Positions 60,969 through 64,000 of a DNA stretch of 64,000 nucleotides are shown here, one piece after another; position 1 is the stretch's first letter; every line of letters starts with the position of its first letter. The position numbers and the translations under genes were made by a program. Source of the stretch: Polytrichum commune (Eukaryota; Streptophyta; Polytrichopsida; Polytrichales; Polytrichaceae); NCBI GenBank assembly GCA_950295325.1, contig OX485806.1, forward strand, positions 40,732,001 through 40,796,000. The letters are read 5' to 3'. The notes under the pieces are model-generated. The model saw only the letters and a program-made list of their open reading frames with translations. It did no database searches and had not been told where the DNA came from.

Positions 60969-61260
60969 GGGTGAGTTTCCATGTTGGTTGCTTGTCCGCT
61001 AGATTCTTAATAAGAAAGGGTTGGAGGTGTTTTCATGTTGATAAGCAAAAGCAAGCAAGCAACCAACCACATTTTGGTGGCCTACTAGAATATGGAGGGT
61101 GGTGGCCTTTGCACGGCCGCTAGACTTCCATACCCCTACTCAACACTTGAAATAGCAACAATCGTTTGGCACATACGAACACCGGCCCACCACATCCCAT
61201 CCACATTTGTCCTTACTCCCACTAGAAGTCAATGGGCAAGCGGCCTACAGGGAACTCACC
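60969..61260. mobile_element. MITE-like element, GGGTGAGTTTC termini, copy 2
   Basis: Starts after TTA (60966-60968) with GGGTGAGTTTCCATGTTGG and ends GCCTACAGGGAACTCACC, followed by TTC. It is related to 28257-28521 in its ends and in short interior strings such as TACGAACACC. Confidence 0.55.
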
Positions 61261-61366
61261 TTCAATAGTGTCTTGGAATCCCCGGTCAACTACTACTGAG
61301 AATCGTTAAAACCGTAAACCCTAAATGAAAATCTTGATAAGACTATTTGTCCTCAACTGGAGCCTC

Positions 61367-61531
61367 ATAACATTATTCAGATTCATAACAGTCTTATGTG
61401 GGACTGACAATGTTTCATAGAATATTCCCAGATATTCCCCACATTCAATCTGAATGCGTGAGAATATTCTGTGCAATACTGTCAGTCCCAGAGAACACTA
61501 TTATGGATATGGATAATGTTAGGCTAGGGTT
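61367..61531. mobile_element. Small foldback (palindromic) element
   Basis: About 165 bp forming two imperfect inverted arms: AACATTATTCAGATTCATAA ... GGGACTGACAAT ... AGAATATTC on the left and GAATATTCT ... ACTGTCAGTCCC ... ATCCATAATAGT-type complement on the right. The single-stranded form would fold into a long hairpin. No coding capacity. Confidence 0.65.
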
Positions 61532-64000
61532 TTGAGCACCATCTACCTTATTGACGTTCCAATATTTATTACAAACCAATGAAGGATGGGATGTGGCTTA
61601 ATTCAAGCTACACCTGTCCCTCACCGACGTGAATTAAGAAGTGAATGAAATGACCTTCCTTGTTGCATAAGATTGCTACATTTCAATTGGGGCTGGCAAT
61701 TGCAATAAGAACAAAATGGAAGGGCTCGAGACTCGAGCAGGTGGTTGATATTATTATCATTGGGCTGGGCCAGCAGCACTTAATAACTAAGTGCCAGTTA
61801 TACCCACACATGATGAGGTGGCAGGCCTTTGCAAAACCTGGCAACGGTCTTTTATTTATTTTTTAAAATTATGGCACAATTTGAAAAAACAATTGCATGA
61901 AAAGGAACCAAAATATAATCACTCCGAGAGAATCAGTGTAACCCGAGGGGAAATCAAGAAACACTGTCCATATGAGGTCTAACGTTTCAAGTGATCAACA
62001 AGTTGCTACGGGTCACAATAAGACCCTTGACAATCCAAATCGAGTCAAATTCAGAAAAAACAAACAAACTTGGCAACGATCAAAGACTTAAAGATGTGCC
62101 TTCTGATCGCAAGGAAGATAGACAGACCCATTTTTTCTGATAATGTAAGCCGTTTCTCATGTAGTGTGGTACATGTGTGATACTGGAGTGAATTTTTTTG
62201 CAGGCATGGACATGGATATCACAAATGTTTATCTTAATCACTATTTATTTTGAAGCATCGGAATTACATTGGATTTTCAAAGGTAAGATTCTTTTCCAAG
62301 CCATATTCATAGCATAGGTTGACTCACTTGTGATGGTTAGTAAACAAAACTTGAGTGCATTGTTGATGAAAATTGTGTATAGTCAATAGCCTTTTCAAGG
62401 AATCCAAATCTGCGCTTTAACTTATATTTTTCCATCACACTGAACTCCTCACCTCGTCACTACCTATTTTCAACATTCCAAATTACAAAATGATGGCTAC
62501 AGGTATCGAGATTCATGGGTTTAGTATATTATGTATAGATTCTTTCAAAATAATCGATGCTTTGCCTAAAGTTTTGAACTTGAACCGGTTATTTCTCAAA
62601 CTCAACTGTTTCATTGGAACTAGCAGTCATATTTTGCCATATGTAGCTCTATACCCACCAAAATAACAAACTTTCTCTCAAATGTTACCACGTCTCATTT
62701 CTATAGTGGTTGAGACCAATGCTAAACGAGTTTATAGGTGAATGCATGGTATCATGTAATCAACATTAATTATAGTAGTAAAGAACCTATGTATGAGTAC
62801 CGGTATCAAAACACTGGTGTAATGTTACGAGGCTCAGGAGTATGCTGGGATTTGCGAAAATCAACACCTTATGATGTTTATAACCAAATGCTTTTTGATA
62901 GGTACAACATGAGATTCTTATGATAGTCGTTGTATTCGTATTGAAGAGATGCAGCAAAGCATTCGAATGATTATGCAATGTCTTAATCAAATGCTTGGTG
63001 GCATGATTAAAGCGGACGATCGTAGAATCGTAATACCATTCAAATATTGATATTTAGTGGGTATCTCAATGTGTGAAAATCTTTTATATACCCAAGCTAT
63101 TATTTGGGTCAATACTATTCTAAACCATATCAATGCTAGGGCAATTTTATCTAGGTATGCAGATTCTTGCATCGTCTGTAGACCCAAATGCTGTAGAAAA
63201 CAAAAATATCCTCAAATGTCCTTGCCCTACCGAAACCAACACATGTGAGATACTGATCATAGATACTTGAATGGTATAAAAAATAGACATACCAATCCAA
63301 GGTTGAGACCCACTCGAATCCCATATGGAACCACACTCCCCCCCATTCCTAGTAAGAGGTAATATTTAAGATGAATAGGGTGTTTTGAACAATATTTGTT
63401 CTACTCCCATAAACCAAGGTATGTGGCCCTATTGTGGGCACAACTCTGCAACCATATCAATTTTCTTACGGTTGAATTGAAATGGGAGATGTCTCATCCG
63501 GAAGCAATTTGGAATCACACATTTGAGTCATCTCAAGGTTTTTATTTATTTTTAAATTTTATTTTATTTACTTTGGATAGGAGATTCAAAATCTAAAGGA
63601 GGCCAAAGTGAGGATGTTCTCTCTTTAAGTGATCACACATGCCCTCCCAATTGTGTAAACTGTTGAACTCTACATGGTTAGCATTTTTTTTGTTGCATAT
63701 AGTCCAATTTCATCCTAACTCATGTTTTTTTGTTGTCCGCTTAGGTTACTATAAACCCTATCATATTCCTCTAAAACATAGGTGATTAGTTAAGAAAAGT
63801 GACCACATAAAGTCCACATGCCTTACTTCACTTTGACTTTTATAAATAGAGTGTTCTTGAAGCAAAGTGAATTTGCATCAAAAACCCTATTTTATATGCC
63901 ATTGACTTGAAAGCATTATTTGGTTATTGAAGTGTGGGACTAATTGCGTGCCCACACTAGGACCAACAACTAGCCCACAATAATGGGCGAGTTTCCATCT
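61532..64000. other. Unassigned DNA
   Basis: No gene recognised. 62580-62640 carries an inverted copy of the ACAGTTGAGTTTGAGAAA repeat seen near 330 and 49210, and 63030-63120 is the inverted partner of 44155-44250. Confidence 0.4.

Noticed and set aside
1-64000. CRISPR arrays, rRNA and tRNA genes
   Set aside because: No regularly spaced direct repeats with unique spacers, no rRNA core sequences and no complete tRNA cloverleaf were noticed; the only tRNA-like boxes belong to the SINE.

Overview
This window is nuclear DNA from a plant (streptophyte): split genes with GT-AG introns, a chloroplast-type transit peptide, a plant-type hAT transposase relic, solo LTRs, a tRNA-derived SINE and many MITE-like elements. 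Gene density is very low and most of the window is AT-rich decayed repeat, as in large plant genomes. I cannot name the species.

Layout. 1-5.0 kb: AT-rich DNA, an acidic open frame split by a solo LTR (2210-3184, TSD TAGGT), and a 5 x 85 bp tandem array. 5.0-7.3 kb: a two-exon gene or pseudogene that reads like a fusion of a ParB-like box (IDGQHS) with an N4/N6 (beta-class) DNA-methyltransferase-like domain lacking recognisable catalytic motifs; one in-frame TAG interrupts it. 9.1-12.4 kb: a large array of ~85 bp units with a higher-order period near 447 bp. 13.3-18.3 kb: a GC-rich multi-exon gene or pseudogene with an FCP1/NIF-type (HAD) phosphatase domain, one in-frame TAG and a second solo LTR of the same family (16600-17572, TSD TACGC) inside an exon. 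Both genes are studded with a short palindrome (core ACGAACGCGCGTTCGT) lying mainly in introns but twice inside open coding sequence. I see it nowhere else in the window.

19.7-30.7 kb: AT-rich, with a 947 bp TIR element and small MITEs. 30.7-34.8 kb, minus strand: the best intact host gene, a seven-exon model of 200 codons in which every intron phase agrees, encoding a predicted plastid-targeted protein with two LysM domains. Two MITEs sit in its last intron. 35.5-35.9 kb: a SINE. 37.1-40.6 kb: a CCGGA-rich retroelement remnant with a gag-like ORF broken by two stops. 42.5-43.5 kb: a hAT transposase relic. 45.4-64 kb: MITE clusters, an 864 bp non-autonomous hAT-like element with 8 bp TSDs, a 53 bp inverted-repeat element, poly-G/C tracts and unassigned DNA.

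Apart from the LysM gene there is no obvious functional pathway. The most unusual feature is the GC-rich 5-18 kb block: two otherwise unrelated genes (methyltransferase-like and phosphatase-like) share the same palindrome, the same single-TAG lesion and the same LTR family nearby. They may be cargo of one poorly described element or an inserted segment. That last step is inference.
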